From assembly GCA_009886125.1 (NCBI GenBank), contig VFJK01000007.1, positions 1 to 64,000 on the forward strand: a stretch of 64,000 nt of DNA, given 5' to 3'. Below, in pieces: positions 16,581 through 25,789 of this stretch (position 1 is the stretch's first letter; each line of letters opens with the position of its first letter). This DNA is from Geobacter sp. GTDB lineage: Bacteria; Desulfobacterota; Desulfuromonadia; Geobacterales; DSM-12255. The translations under genes and the position numbers were made by a program. The notes under the pieces were generated by a model. The model saw only the letters and a list, made by a program, of their open reading frames with translations, searched no databases and had not been told where the DNA came from.

Positions 16581-17672
16581 ATGAGCAAAAAACTCTACAT
16601 TGCAGCGACCGGGCAAAACTGCGGCAAAACGACCATGAGTGTCTCACTGATGCACCTGGCACGGAAGAAATACAGCAAAGTCGGCTTCATTAAGCCGATA
16701 GGTCCGAAAATCGAGATGTTCGGTGATCGCATGGTAGATATGGATGCAGTTCTGATGGCAAAAGCCTACGGACTTGAGGAAGATATCCACCTCATGTCAC
16801 CTGTTGCACTTCACAAAAACTTTACAAAAGACTTCCTCGCAGGAAAGATCCGTCAGGAAGAGCTTGAGCTGAGTGTGGTGTCAGCGGTCAGAGAGCTTGA
16901 GAAAAAGTATGACTTCCTGATCATCGAAGGAGCAGGTCATGCAGGGGTCGGATCGATCATCGGCCTCAACAACGCGAGGGTTGCGCATCTGCTCGAAGCG
17001 CCTGTTGTCATAGTCGCAGGGAGCGGCATCGGAAGCGTGGTAGACTCGCTCCGGCTCAATATGGCACTTTTCGAAAAAGAGAAGGCAGATGTCCGCCTGG
17101 CCGTGATCAACAAGGTCAGATATGACAAAAGGAACCAGATCATCGACCTTGTTCGTTTGGCTTTTGCTGATAGTGGACTCAAGATCACCGGAGGATTCAA
17201 TTACTCACCGATTCTTGCCAATCCTACCCTGGGCCACATCTCAAGACTTTTCGGCCTGCCGCTTCGTGCAAAACCAAAAGAGAGAAGCAGGATCATTCAC
17301 GATATACAACTCGGAGCTGCATCGTCACAAAGGGTTGTTGACAGCCTGCTGGAGGATACCCTTGTGGTTGTCACCGGATCGAGGGATGAGCTGCTGGTTA
17401 CGATTTCATCCCTCTATCACATACCTGAATATCAGGAAAAAATCGCCGGTCTGATCATCACCGGCCGCAACCCTGTATCCGAGATCAGCCAGAAGATAGT
17501 TGAAGACAGCGGCATACCGTATATCCGGATTCTCGAGACAACCGCAGATGTCTACACAGCACTGAGTGAGGATGTTGCGAAAATAACCGTTGAGGATGTC
17601 GAAAAGCTCAACTGGATCAAGGATCACGCGGAGAAAGAGATCGACTTTGATGCCATTGACTCGATACTGTAA
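16581..17672 (+). CDS. BioD-like P-loop protein with DRTGG domain
   Basis: A 363-residue protein with an N-terminal dethiobiotin-synthetase-like P-loop domain: TGQNCGKTTMSVSLM (Walker A at about 10-18), KPIGPK, and VIEGAGHAGVGSIIGLNNARVAHLL, the switch-like region. A DRTGG domain follows (about 215-335), as in the N-terminal half of long phosphotransacetylases. The catalytic Pta domain is absent, so this is probably a nucleotide-dependent regulator or CobB/BioD-type ligase of unknown substrate rather than an acetyltransferase. It stands alone, with ATG preceded by AGAGGTATCC. Its last 12 bp including the stop (CGATACTGTAAG) are tandemly duplicated just downstream. Confidence 0.8.
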   Translation: MSKKLYIAATGQNCGKTTMSVSLMHLARKKYSKVGFIKPIGPKIEMFGDRMVDMDAVLMAKAYGLEEDIHLMSPVALHKNFTKDFLAGKIRQEELELSVVSAVRELEKKYDFLIIEGAGHAGVGSIIGLNNARVAHLLEAPVVIVAGSGIGSVVDSLRLNMALFEKEKADVRLAVINKVRYDKRNQIIDLVRLAFADSGLKITGGFNYSPILANPTLGHISRLFGLPLRAKPKERSRIIHDIQLGAASSQRVVDSLLEDTLVVVTGSRDELLVTISSLYHIPEYQEKIAGLIITGRNPVSEISQKIVEDSGIPYIRILETTADVYTALSEDVAKITVEDVEKLNWIKDHAEKEIDFDAIDSIL

Positions 17673-17685
17673 GCGATACTGTAAG
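17662..17685. repeat. 12-bp tandem duplication at a gene end
   Basis: CGATACTGTAAG occurs twice head to tail, duplicating the last codons and stop of the DRTGG gene. It is a small replication-slippage scar with no evident function. Confidence 0.8.
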
Positions 17686-17827
17686 AAGTATCAGCAGAAG
17701 CACTCTTCCCGGAGCATGCAGCTTGACCAACTTTTTTTCCTTGGAAACAAATTTTAAAATAAGAATTTTACCATGTATTTTCTCTACTTTTTTTGGTATA
17801 AGTCAAGCAGTCAGAGGAGGATTTCAG

Positions 17828-19801
17828 ATGAAAACAGTACCTTTAAAACTTTGCCTGGTGGCTTCGCTTTTATCAATTGCAGCGGGTATGATCGCAGGTT
17901 GCGGGAGCGGCATGAGCGGAGAATCCTCCTCCGTAACCTCATTGGCCTCTGTCTCTTCCCGTGAATGCTTTAGTTGTCATGCGACCAACCAGAGAAGCGT
18001 TTCTACGGCCTCAGGCGTCAACATAACTGCACAGTGGCAACTTTCGGCTCATAATACGGCCGAGGGGGCAGGATGCGTCGACTGTCACGGGTATCATTAT
18101 CAATATATCACCCCGGCAAGTTGTCGTAACTGTCATGCTGCAGCTCATGGACAAAACGGGACAAGCTGCTCCAGCTGTCATGGTGGCGGTTCAAAAGAAC
18201 TTGCTGACTGCACAACCTGTCATGACATGACCAGGCTTCACCAGAATCCACCTATTGCTGATCCTGACTCTGCCGGCAAATGCTTTGGCTGCCATAATAA
18301 CGGGAGAAATTTCAAAATAAGTTCCATAGGCACGAGCCACTTCAATAATTTCACCGGTGCCGGCATACATGCAGCAATGTATGTGACGACCAATTATCAG
18401 AAATCCTGCTCAAGTTGTCATGAACCACATAATCCTCTCCTGGGACTCGGCAGTGAACAACGCACGGCATGGGCCAGGTCCGGCCACGGCGATGTGAACG
18501 GTGTTGCCTGGGCAAACAGGGATTTCAAGCAATCCGTTGATTGCATTCGTTGCCACACGGCAACCGGTTTTATCAACTACGCAGAATCAAATTTCACCCT
18601 TCCACAGTCAACATGGGCGGCTGCAGGGGATAAAAAACGAGAAGTCCTGACCTGCAGGGCATGCCACTTGAGCAGCAATTTCAAGAACAGCATTCGTCAG
18701 CTAGGCGCTTTCAGCGCACCTTATAATAGTGGAAACAGCCCCCTGGTCTTCAAAAATGTCGGCCTCTCCAATCTCTGCATCCCCTGTCATTCCGGTCGTG
18801 AAGGTGGCGCATCCATTAATGCCATTACCAGCTTTACCAATGTCAGCTTCAAGAACGCTCACTACCTTGCCGCAGCAGCTGTCTTCTATGGCAAGGGGGG
18901 ATTCAAGTTCTACACAAGCGACATTCGCTATCCAACCCAGTATGGCGTAAAAGCCGACGGAGTGATAATACTGGCAGCAGCAGCAACTGCCCAGCAGCCG
19001 GCAATCGCTGTAGGCGACGAGATGGTGGGCAGGAAGGCGAACTGGAACCACGGCAGGCTCGGCATGGAAAACTATCTCACCACCACGAATGCAACCGTGA
19101 CAGCTTCCGGTGCACGGCTTACCACAGGGACTGACGGCCAATGCCTCGCCTGCCATATGGGCGGCTCATGGAACTCCAGCTCCCACTCCTATGGCGCGCT
19201 AGAAACTGCGAATGCCTCCCAGTCAGGATCGACCTACACCAGAGGCTGTTATGGCTGCCATAACGGGACCGATATGCCCATGTCCGAGTTCATCGAAGAA
19301 GAGAAGGTGATCTGGGATCGTCTTTTTGACTTCTTTATATTTACCCTTCAGGAGCAAGGGATTTACTACAACGACGCCAACTACCCCTATTTCTTCAAGT
19401 CGGCAGCTGGCGCAGCAGCAGGGACCTCAAGCGACGCAATCAAAAACTGGACGACACAGATCACTGGCGGCAGTGGCGCCAAGACCATGGGCGCATGCCA
19501 GAATCTGAAACTGCTCAAATCCGAGAAGGGCTCTTTCGTCCATAACCGCTCTTACGGTAGACTCCTGATCTTCGACTCGATCCAGTACCTGCAGACAGGT
19601 ACAACGACCTACTCGAATTCAAACTACACTGCTACAGGGTCTGTAACAGACAAGCTCTCCTTCACTGCCTACTCGACAGCTGTTCATGCCGGTTCTGCCG
19701 GAGTCCTTTCTAGAGCAGCGAACCCGACACCGATCAACGGATCAAGCGGCTTGAAAGGTTATCTGCAGCGTACTTCAAGCGGCAAGAACTATAGGAGGTA
19801 G
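17828..19801 (+). CDS. Dodecaheme c-type cytochrome lipoprotein
   Basis: Start set at 17828 after GAGGAGG; the ATG at 17723 has no signal peptide. A lipoprotein signal ends at Cys25 (IAGC). Twelve CxxCH motifs can be counted: CFSCH, CVDCH, CRNCH, CSSCH, CTTCH, CFGCH, CSSCH, CIRCH, CRACH, CIPCH, CLACH and CYGCH. The C-terminal segment (LLKSEKGSFVHNRSYGRLLIFDSI) is a signature of Geobacter outer-surface cytochromes of the OmcB/OmcQ kind. Length is 657. It is most likely an outer-membrane-anchored conduit for extracellular electron transfer. OmcB-type proteins usually lie next to a porin and a periplasmic cytochrome. Here the porin-cytochrome pair is divergent, about 1.5 kb away, separated by the DRTGG gene. 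Confidence 0.92.
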   Translation: MKTVPLKLCLVASLLSIAAGMIAGCGSGMSGESSSVTSLASVSSRECFSCHATNQRSVSTASGVNITAQWQLSAHNTAEGAGCVDCHGYHYQYITPASCRNCHAAAHGQNGTSCSSCHGGGSKELADCTTCHDMTRLHQNPPIADPDSAGKCFGCHNNGRNFKISSIGTSHFNNFTGAGIHAAMYVTTNYQKSCSSCHEPHNPLLGLGSEQRTAWARSGHGDVNGVAWANRDFKQSVDCIRCHTATGFINYAESNFTLPQSTWAAAGDKKREVLTCRACHLSSNFKNSIRQLGAFSAPYNSGNSPLVFKNVGLSNLCIPCHSGREGGASINAITSFTNVSFKNAHYLAAAAVFYGKGGFKFYTSDIRYPTQYGVKADGVIILAAAATAQQPAIAVGDEMVGRKANWNHGRLGMENYLTTTNATVTASGARLTTGTDGQCLACHMGGSWNSSSHSYGALETANASQSGSTYTRGCYGCHNGTDMPMSEFIEEEKVIWDRLFDFFIFTLQEQGIYYNDANYPYFFKSAAGAAAGTSSDAIKNWTTQITGGSGAKTMGACQNLKLLKSEKGSFVHNRSYGRLLIFDSIQYLQTGTTTYSNSNYTATGSVTDKLSFTAYSTAVHAGSAGVLSRAANPTPINGSSGLKGYLQRTSSGKNYRR

Positions 19802-19829
19802 AAGCCTTCTTTCACAAATAAAATGGAAA

Positions 19830-19869
19830 TAACGAAGCCCCCGAAGTTACATCCTCGGGGGCTTCGTTA
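19830..19869. terminator. Bidirectional intrinsic terminator
   Basis: TAACGAAGCCCCCGA pairs perfectly with TCGGGGGCTTCGTTA around a short loop. It lies between the convergent cytochrome and formate dehydrogenase operons. Confidence 0.9.
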
Positions 19870-19891
19870 CAGTTGATTATCTGCACCTCTT

Positions 19892-20869
19892 TCAGCTGAA
19901 CCTTTCCACGATCATCCTTGAAACCGCCACTATCCCGATCCCGGTCGGACAGGCCGCATCACATCTGCCGCAGAGAAAGCAGCTTATCTCGCCCCATTTT
20001 GTCCGGTCTGCTGCCAGCTTGTGATGAATCCTGCGACGCGTCCGCAAGCCTTCCGTACCGAGCGGGTTATGGCCGCTCGCCTCACGCATGAACCCTTCAA
20101 GCTGGCAGGAGTCCCACATCCTGCTCCGCTCCACCCTGTCTGGATAGCGCCAGTCCTGAACCCCGAAGCAGGTGCACGTCGGGCAGACAAGATTGCAGCC
20201 AGTACACTGGATACAGCTTTCAGCGACACTGTCCCAGAAACGGTCAGGCACCATCTCGTTCAAGAGGAGTTTTGATGCCGCCTGGATGATGGCAGCATCT
20301 TCATCGACACATCCGCCGGACTTTTCCAGCAATGCGGCAAGAGCATCATCAGCCGCATCATCAGGGATTCGTGCGGCTATTCGCTTCCCGGGCTCACTAT
20401 ACGGGACGACAATCCAGACAGCCCCGTCAAAGACAAACTCAAGATCACACGCCCCTCCGGAGAGCGGGACAAACCCGCCAGAAGCTCCGGAAAAACCGGA
20501 AACAGCAGCAATGAGCGCCCCTTTACGGCGACTGAAGTAGATGTCGTCACGATAACCCTCAGCAAAAAAACGATCGATAAAACGGAGACAAAGCAGGTCT
20601 CGCGGTGTAAAACCGGCAACAAAAAGAGGTTTAGCTGACGATGCGTGCAGCAAGCCTTCTGACCCAATGGAGATCACTCCATCCTGCTGTGGGAAAAAAA
20701 CAGCTGTCGGCTTTGCCGCAAGAGCTCCTCCGGACAGTGCCGGCGGGCCGTCAAAAGGGGATGCGAAGACTCTCTCCCCTTCAGTTGTCAGCACAGGCAC
20801 TTTCACCTCAAACTCATCCGTGAAACCGATAAAGAACTCCTGAAGCCTATCAGGAATAACTGTTTTCAT
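19892..20869 (-). CDS. Iron-sulfur subunit of HydB/AsrA type
   Basis: A 325-residue protein whose C-terminal half carries two [4Fe-4S] motifs: CIQCTGCNLVCPTCTCF (about 218-235) and CFLCGRCDAACPTG (about 300-314). The N-terminal half has no cofactor motif. This architecture is that of the beta subunit of soluble sulfhydrogenases and of anaerobic sulfite reductase subunit A, which hand electrons between a catalytic subunit and a flavin diaphorase. It is last in a minus-strand operon with a four-base overlap (ATGA) to fdhA. Here it probably wires formate dehydrogenase to the diaphorase encoded first in the operon. Confidence 0.85.
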   Translation of the reverse strand: MKTVIPDRLQEFFIGFTDEFEVKVPVLTTEGERVFASPFDGPPALSGGALAAKPTAVFFPQQDGVISIGSEGLLHASSAKPLFVAGFTPRDLLCLRFIDRFFAEGYRDDIYFSRRKGALIAAVSGFSGASGGFVPLSGGACDLEFVFDGAVWIVVPYSEPGKRIAARIPDDAADDALAALLEKSGGCVDEDAAIIQAASKLLLNEMVPDRFWDSVAESCIQCTGCNLVCPTCTCFGVQDWRYPDRVERSRMWDSCQLEGFMREASGHNPLGTEGLRTRRRIHHKLAADRTKWGEISCFLCGRCDAACPTGIGIVAVSRMIVERFS

Positions 20870-22902
20870 CCGGCCCTCCTGACCCGTACAGCCGAAACCT
20901 TGAACTCCGGGATATGCGATTCAGGATCGAGCTCGTTGTTCGTAAGGGCATTAGCAGCCCCTTCGGCAAAATGAAACGGCATGAACAGTACTCCTGGAGG
21001 GACAACATCTGTCAGCTTTGTAAAAACCGTGATCTCGCCCCTGCGACTTGAAACAACTGCTCTTTCGCCACCCTTTATCCCGAGTTTCGTTGCGTCATCC
21101 GGGTTCATCTCCACGAAAGCCCGATTCTCCTCCCGGTCCAGGAGATGAGTCCGCCGCGTCATACTGCCGGTATGCCAGTGAAAATAGGTCCTGCCGGTAG
21201 TAAGGACAAATGGATATGCGTCATCAGGAGTTTCAGCCGGGGGCCTGTATGTCACCGGGACGAATTTGCCGAGACCCCGCGAGAATCTCTCCCGGTGGAG
21301 GATCGGCGTACCCGGATGGTCTGCATCCGTGCATGGCCACTGCAAACCGGCAAGTGGCAGCCGGCGGTGACTCACCCCGGCATAAATCGGCGTTAGAGAG
21401 GCGATCTCAGCCATGATCCCGGAAGTGTTTTCATATTTCATTCCGTAAAAACCGGCAGCAGCAGCCACCCCGCAGATGATTTCCCAGTCAGCCTTCGCTT
21501 CCCCGGGAGGTTCAACCGCTTTTTTCAGAAGCTGGATCCGCCGCTCTGTGTTGGTAAAACTGCCGTCCTTCTCGGCAAAACAGGCTGCCGGGAGGACAAC
21601 ATCCGCCAGCTGTGCCGTCTCTGTCAGAAAGATATCCTGCACCACCAACAGTTCCAGCGACTGGAGTGCAGCCAAAACGTGAGCCTGATCGGGATCGGAG
21701 ATCAGGGGGTTCTCTCCCATGATGAACATCCCTTTCAGATCACCGCGGGCAGCTGCGTTCATTGCAAGGGTCAGAGGCAGTCCCGGAGTAGCAGGCAGCA
21801 GCGCACCACCCCAGGCTTTTTCAAATTTCAATCTGACCGATGGATCCGCAACCTTCTGATAGCCGCTGTAAAGATCCGGAAGCGCTCCCATATCGCACCC
21901 ACCCTGGACATTGTTCTGCCCGCGAAGAGGGTTGACCCCGGTTCCTTCTCGCCCCACATTTCCTGTCAGCATGGCAAGATTTGCGATGCACCTGACATTA
22001 TCAACGCCATGAGTATGCTGTGTTATCCCCATGGAGTAGAAGATCATTGCCGACCCGGCAGCTGCATACTGCCGGGCAGCGTCACTGATCTCTGCTGCTG
22101 AAAGCCCGGTGAAAGAGGCTGCGCGCTCCGGTGTCCACTCCCGGACTGACTCGGCAAACTCATGGTAGCCTTCAGTCCGTGAGTCGATAAACGCTCTATT
22201 TTCAAGCCCTTCGCTGATTATCACCTGCATCATCCCTGAGAGAAGCGCTACATCACTGCCGTTCTTATGCCTGAGGTGACTGTCCGCATGCCGGGCAAGC
22301 CTGATGACCCTGTTATCAGCGACGATCAGCTTTGCGCCTCTTTTGGCAGCATTGATGATCCGTGTCCCGATCAGCGGATGCTGTTCGGTCGTATTCGATC
22401 CGATCACGAAAATAAGGTCTGCCTTGTCAATGCAGTCGATCGAGTTTGTCATGGCTCCGGAGCCGAATGTCTCGGCAAGCCCGACAACGGTCGAAGAGTG
22501 GCAGAGCCGCGCACAATGATCGATATTGTTCGTCCCGAAAACCCTCCTTGCCAGCTTCATCAGGAGAAAATTCTCCTCGTTCGTCGCCTTGGCAGAGGAG
22601 GCAAACATAATCGAATCTTTACCATACCTACCCTGTACGCTCCTTAGCCCGGAAACAACTCTTGCAAGAGCCTCATCCCATGAGACCGGAACCAGCTCCC
22701 CGTCTTTCCTGACCAGCGGAACGGTAAGCCGGTCAGGATGCCCGACAAAGGAGAAGGCGTTCCACCCCTTGACGCAAAGCCCTCCCCTGCTCACCGGATG
22801 ATTCCGGCTCGGCTCCACACCGACAAGCCGATTACCATCGCTCAGCAGATAGAACATGCAGCCCGTTCCGCAGTATGGGCAGACGGTAAAGGTCCGCTTC
22901 AT
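20866..22902 (-). CDS. fdhA: Formate dehydrogenase catalytic subunit, molybdopterin, Cys type
   Basis: Molybdenum or tungsten bis-MGD enzyme oxidising formate to CO2 (or the reverse). The N-terminal [4Fe-4S] ligands are CPYCGTGC (8-15) and GGLCVKG (Cys43, Lys45 of the electron path). The metal ligand is Cys134 in CARLCHSS, encoded TGC, so it is not selenocysteine. It is followed by the His essential to formate dehydrogenases. Further family marks are GSNTTEQHP, NVQGGCDMGALPDLY, FLTETAQLADVVLPAACFAEKDG, and TTGRTYFHWHTGSMTRR in the C-terminal MGD domain. The 678-residue length is close to soluble FdhF. It has no twin-arginine signal, so it is cytoplasmic, coupled by four-base overlaps on both sides to iron-sulfur and flavin subunits. 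Confidence 0.92.
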   Translation of the reverse strand: MKRTFTVCPYCGTGCMFYLLSDGNRLVGVEPSRNHPVSRGGLCVKGWNAFSFVGHPDRLTVPLVRKDGELVPVSWDEALARVVSGLRSVQGRYGKDSIMFASSAKATNEENFLLMKLARRVFGTNNIDHCARLCHSSTVVGLAETFGSGAMTNSIDCIDKADLIFVIGSNTTEQHPLIGTRIINAAKRGAKLIVADNRVIRLARHADSHLRHKNGSDVALLSGMMQVIISEGLENRAFIDSRTEGYHEFAESVREWTPERAASFTGLSAAEISDAARQYAAAGSAMIFYSMGITQHTHGVDNVRCIANLAMLTGNVGREGTGVNPLRGQNNVQGGCDMGALPDLYSGYQKVADPSVRLKFEKAWGGALLPATPGLPLTLAMNAAARGDLKGMFIMGENPLISDPDQAHVLAALQSLELLVVQDIFLTETAQLADVVLPAACFAEKDGSFTNTERRIQLLKKAVEPPGEAKADWEIICGVAAAAGFYGMKYENTSGIMAEIASLTPIYAGVSHRRLPLAGLQWPCTDADHPGTPILHRERFSRGLGKFVPVTYRPPAETPDDAYPFVLTTGRTYFHWHTGSMTRRTHLLDREENRAFVEMNPDDATKLGIKGGERAVVSSRRGEITVFTKLTDVVPPGVLFMPFHFAEGAANALTNNELDPESHIPEFKVSAVRVRRAG

Positions 22903-23771
22903 ATCGCCCCCCTCACCCCTTCTACCTGGTCAAGCCGGAATACCGGCCCGTCGGTGCAGCAGTACAGGTGCTCTATCGTACAGTGCCCGCATTTGCCGAC
23001 ACCGCAACGCATCTGCCTTTCAAGCGAAAGCAGTATACGACTGCTTGCCATCCCTTTTTTCTTCAGCTCTTCAATAACGGCCCGATACATCGGTGGAGGC
23101 CCGACAACAACAGCAATGGTGTTTTTCGGGATTACTTCGAGAGGCGGTATGAGTGCCGGCAGCAGACCGACTGACCCGTAAAAACAGTCACCCCCACTGA
23201 CATTATCGACGGTGACAGAACAGTCGAAAGCCGGAGAGTTTCTCCACTCGGCAAGATCATTTTTAAAAAGAAGTGCGTCCGGGTTTCTGGCTCCATAGAT
23301 GACAGCAACCCTGGCGAACTCATCACGACAGTCCTGGCAGTACTGAATCAGTGATCTGAGCGGAGCAAGCCCGCAGCCACCGGAAATCAGCAGAAGGTCT
23401 TTCCCCTGAAATGCCGTAAGATCAAAACTGCTGCCGAACGGCCCTCTGATACCGACCGTGTCACCCGGAACTTTTCTATGCATCTCAGCGGTCAGAGTAC
23501 CGGCCCGGCGGATCGCCAGATCGAAAAAACCTGTTCGTGTGGGGGATGATGCCACTGAAATCGGGGCTTCGGTATACCCCGGGATGGAGAGCTGGACAAA
23601 CTGGCCGGGGAGATGCCCCAACGGCCTGTTGTCGGTCATTCTGAGGGAGAAAAGCTTCTCGTCAGGGGTAAGATCGGCAACAGAGATGATCTCGGCTTCA
23701 CAGGGATTGTAGAGCAACTCTTCAGCAGGTGATGTCGTTCTGGCCATGTATGCTCCAGTGCTTTCCAGCAA
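22899..23771 (-). CDS. FAD/NAD(P)-binding diaphorase subunit (HydG/AsrB type)
   Basis: A 290-residue ferredoxin-NADP reductase-fold protein. The FAD domain (about 20-115) has PGQFVQLSIPG and APISVASSPTR. The NAD(P) domain has GGCGLAPLRSLIQ (about 130-142) and VVVGPPPMYRAV. The C-terminus binds a [2Fe-2S] cluster through RCGVGKCGHCTIEHLYCC. This is the sulfhydrogenase gamma/anaerobic sulfite reductase B family. It is first gene of a three-gene, mutually overlapping unit with formate dehydrogenase and a HydB-like subunit, so the product is likely a soluble formate:NAD(P)+ oxidoreductase. The ATG at 23747 (MARTTSPAEE) is a possible later start; the region before it is weakly conserved. Confidence 0.88.
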   Translation of the reverse strand: MLESTGAYMARTTSPAEELLYNPCEAEIISVADLTPDEKLFSLRMTDNRPLGHLPGQFVQLSIPGYTEAPISVASSPTRTGFFDLAIRRAGTLTAEMHRKVPGDTVGIRGPFGSSFDLTAFQGKDLLLISGGCGLAPLRSLIQYCQDCRDEFARVAVIYGARNPDALLFKNDLAEWRNSPAFDCSVTVDNVSGGDCFYGSVGLLPALIPPLEVIPKNTIAVVVGPPPMYRAVIEELKKKGMASSRILLSLERQMRCGVGKCGHCTIEHLYCCTDGPVFRLDQVEGVRGAI

Positions 23772-23925
23772 ATTACGAAAAGTCTAGCCGATGTCATTAT
23801 GCCTGTCCATAGATAGTGTCAGTGCATACATTTTCCGGATTCACTTTTCAGATAAGATGTTTTAGTGTATAAAACAATTTTCAGGCTGTGAAACTATTTC
23901 GTATCAGCAGCTTCAGGAGTCGCCA

Positions 23926-24675
23926 GTGATTCATTTCACAGATGTCAACAAGTGGTTTGGCCCTCTCCATGTTCTTAACAGCATAAACCTTCATGTCAAG
24001 CAGGGTGAAGTCGTTGTTGTCTGCGGGCCTTCAGGTTCAGGCAAATCGACCCTGATCAGAACCATCAATCAGCTTGAAGCGATTAACAACGGCACGCTGA
24101 TTGTCGACGGAATGGATCTCTCTGACAGGAAAACAGACATCAACAAGCTGAGAGCTGAAATAGGTTTTGTTTTCCAGCAGTTCAACCTCTACCCTCATCT
24201 CTCTGTTATCAATAACATCACCCTCGCCCCGATCAAGCTTCGCAACCTCTCCCGAAAAGATGCTGAAGAGCAGGCCATGCAGCTCCTGACACGAGTCGAT
24301 CTCGCGGAAAAACGTGACGCCTATCCCGCTCAGCTCTCCGGCGGACAGCAGCAGCGCGTTGCCATAGCGAGGGGCCTTGCGATGAAGCCCCGGATAATGC
24401 TCTTTGACGAACCTACATCCGCACTCGATCCGGAGATGATCGGTGAAGTCCTGGCTGTCATGCAGGACCTTGCAAAAAGCGGGATGACCATGGTTGTGGT
24501 TACCCATGAGATGGGATTTGCCCGGGAGGTGGCTCACCAGGTTGTATTTATGGATGCAGGTACTATTCTTGAAGAGGCTCCTCCTGCGGATTTCTTCTGC
24601 AATCCGCAGCATGACCGGGCAAAACAGTTTTTAAACCAGCTCTTGACACCAATGCACGGAGCTCTCTGCAGCTGA
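23926..24675 (+). CDS. Polar amino acid ABC transporter ATPase (GlnQ/GltL type)
   Basis: ATPase of a polar amino acid importer. The start is a GTG or ATG-class codon at 23926 after CAGGAG. Walker [10 protein letters not shown] lies at about 35-43, the Q-loop [14 protein letters not shown] is the family form, signature [17 protein letters not shown] is near 140, and Walker [15 protein letters not shown] near 162. Length 249 is typical. It begins a four-gene set with the binding protein and two permeases, all on the plus strand. Confidence 0.95.
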   Translation: MIHFTDVNKWFGPLHVLNSINLHVKQGEVVVVCGPSGSGKSTLIRTINQLEAINNGTLIVDGMDLSDRKTDINKLRAEIGFVFQQFNLYPHLSVINNITLAPIKLRNLSRKDAEEQAMQLLTRVDLAEKRDAYPAQLSGGQQQRVAIARGLAMKPRIMLFDEPTSALDPEMIGEVLAVMQDLAKSGMTMVVVTHEMGFAREVAHQVVFMDAGTILEEAPPADFFCNPQHDRAKQFLNQLLTPMHGALCS

Positions 24676-24734
24676 GAGATTCCTACAGGCAGCACGATCC
24701 GTCTGCCTGTTCACTTTCAACGGAGGTAAGACAA

Positions 24735-25556
24735 ATGAAAAAACTCGTTGCACTATTCATGATGGCCGCAGTTGTTGCAGTAGCGGCGAAAAGCTTTGCA
24801 GCCGCACCGGCAGACACCCTTGCTGAAGTGAAGAAAAAAGGGGTTCTGGTCGCAGGGGTAAAAGACTCGCTCCCGCCGTTCGGATACATCGATGAAAAGA
24901 CCCGCACGATCATCGGCTACGACATCGACTTCATCAACGCGATCGCCAAAAAACTCGGCGTAAAGGTCGAACTGAAGCCGGTAACCTCTGCCAGCAGGAT
25001 GCCTCAGCTTCAGGAGGGGAATATTGATATCATTGCTGCCACGATGACAAAAAACCCGGAAAGGGCAAAACAGATCGATTTCAGCCACACCTACTTCTTT
25101 ACCGGCCAGAAATTCATCACCAAAAAGGGGAGTATGAAGGCACTGAAGGACCTGGAAGGAAAGAAGATCGGTACGGCAAAAGGCTCTACATCAGAACAGA
25201 ACGTAAAGAAAGCGTTACCGACTGCTACTGTTCTCTCTTTTGATGACTACCCTCAGGCATTTCTTGCCCTTCAACAGGGAAAAGTCCAGGCTGTGACGAC
25301 CGACGAAGCCATCCTGGCAGGCATACTTGCCAAATCACCTGAAAAAGGAAAATACGAGATCCCGAATGTACAGCTCTCTGACGAACCTTACGGCCTCGGG
25401 ATGCGAAAAGGTGACAAGAACTTTGTAGACTTCGTAAACAAGACCATCCTTGAGATGGAGAAGAGCGGAGAAGCACAGAAGATTTTCGACAAATGGTTCG
25501 GACCGAAAACCGATTTCCACCTTCTGCGCAGCTTCAAGATAACAGCTGACAAGTAA
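24735..25556 (+). CDS. Amino acid ABC transporter substrate-binding protein
   Basis: Periplasmic family 3 solute-binding protein. A signal peptide (1-23, ends SFA) is followed by the two-lobe fold: VLVAGVKDSLPPFGYID, IIGYDIDFINAIAKKLGVKVELKPVTSASRMPQLQ, IIAATMTKNPERAKQIDFSHTY and GKKIGTAKGSTSEQNVKK. The last fits glutamate/aspartate- or glutamine-type binders; the Asp after GYDID and the Arg in SRMPQL are the usual ligand contacts. The ATG follows GGAGG. A strong hairpin at 25561-25597 right after the stop would let this gene be expressed above the permeases, as is common in such loci. Confidence 0.94.
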   Translation: MKKLVALFMMAAVVAVAAKSFAAAPADTLAEVKKKGVLVAGVKDSLPPFGYIDEKTRTIIGYDIDFINAIAKKLGVKVELKPVTSASRMPQLQEGNIDIIAATMTKNPERAKQIDFSHTYFFTGQKFITKKGSMKALKDLEGKKIGTAKGSTSEQNVKKALPTATVLSFDDYPQAFLALQQGKVQAVTTDEAILAGILAKSPEKGKYEIPNVQLSDEPYGLGMRKGDKNFVDFVNKTILEMEKSGEAQKIFDKWFGPKTDFHLLRSFKITADK

Positions 25557-25560
25557 TTCC

Positions 25561-25597
25561 GAAGGCTGAAGGGACGATGGCTTGCCCTTCAGCCTTC
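25561..25597 (+). terminator. Intercistronic hairpin after binding protein gene
   Basis: GAAGGCTGAAGGG pairs perfectly (13 bp) with CCCTTCAGCCTTC. There is no T-run, so it more likely stabilises the upstream message or causes partial attenuation than acts as a full terminator. Confidence 0.7.
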
Positions 25598-25608
25598 AAC
25601 CAGAGACT

Positions 25609-25773
25609 GAATCCGTTGCGGTGAGAGCCGGATCGAACGAAAACAGCCGGGGCACATCGCCCGGCAATGCAAGAATGCAAGCATGTCGGGAACTGCTCTG
25701 TAGATGATTAATTCATTGCTGATGCAGAAGCAGAGGCGTTGCAGTGAGAGACGGTTCTCACCGCTGCGGATTC
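25609..25773. repeat. Hairpin-bounded repeat element, copy 1
   Basis: A ~165-bp unit beginning GAATCCGTTGCGGTGAGAGCC and ending in the facing arm GGTTCTCACCGCTGCGGATTC. Besides the closing stem it shares with copy 2 (39562-39724) the blocks ATCGAACG-AAACAGC near the left arm and TGATGCAGAAGCAGAG plus GTTG-AGTGAGAGACGG near the right arm. The middle differs. It sits between the binding-protein gene and the first permease of the amino acid transporter, 17 bp before the permease GTG, so it is transcribed within the operon. It could be a MITE-like insertion or a structured RNA. Confidence 0.75.
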
Positions 25774-25789
25774 AACTTACGGAGTTTTC

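Noticed and set aside
22500-22510. Selenocysteine formate dehydrogenase
   Set aside because: The metal-ligand codon reads TGC (Cys) in CARLCH and there is no in-frame TGA.
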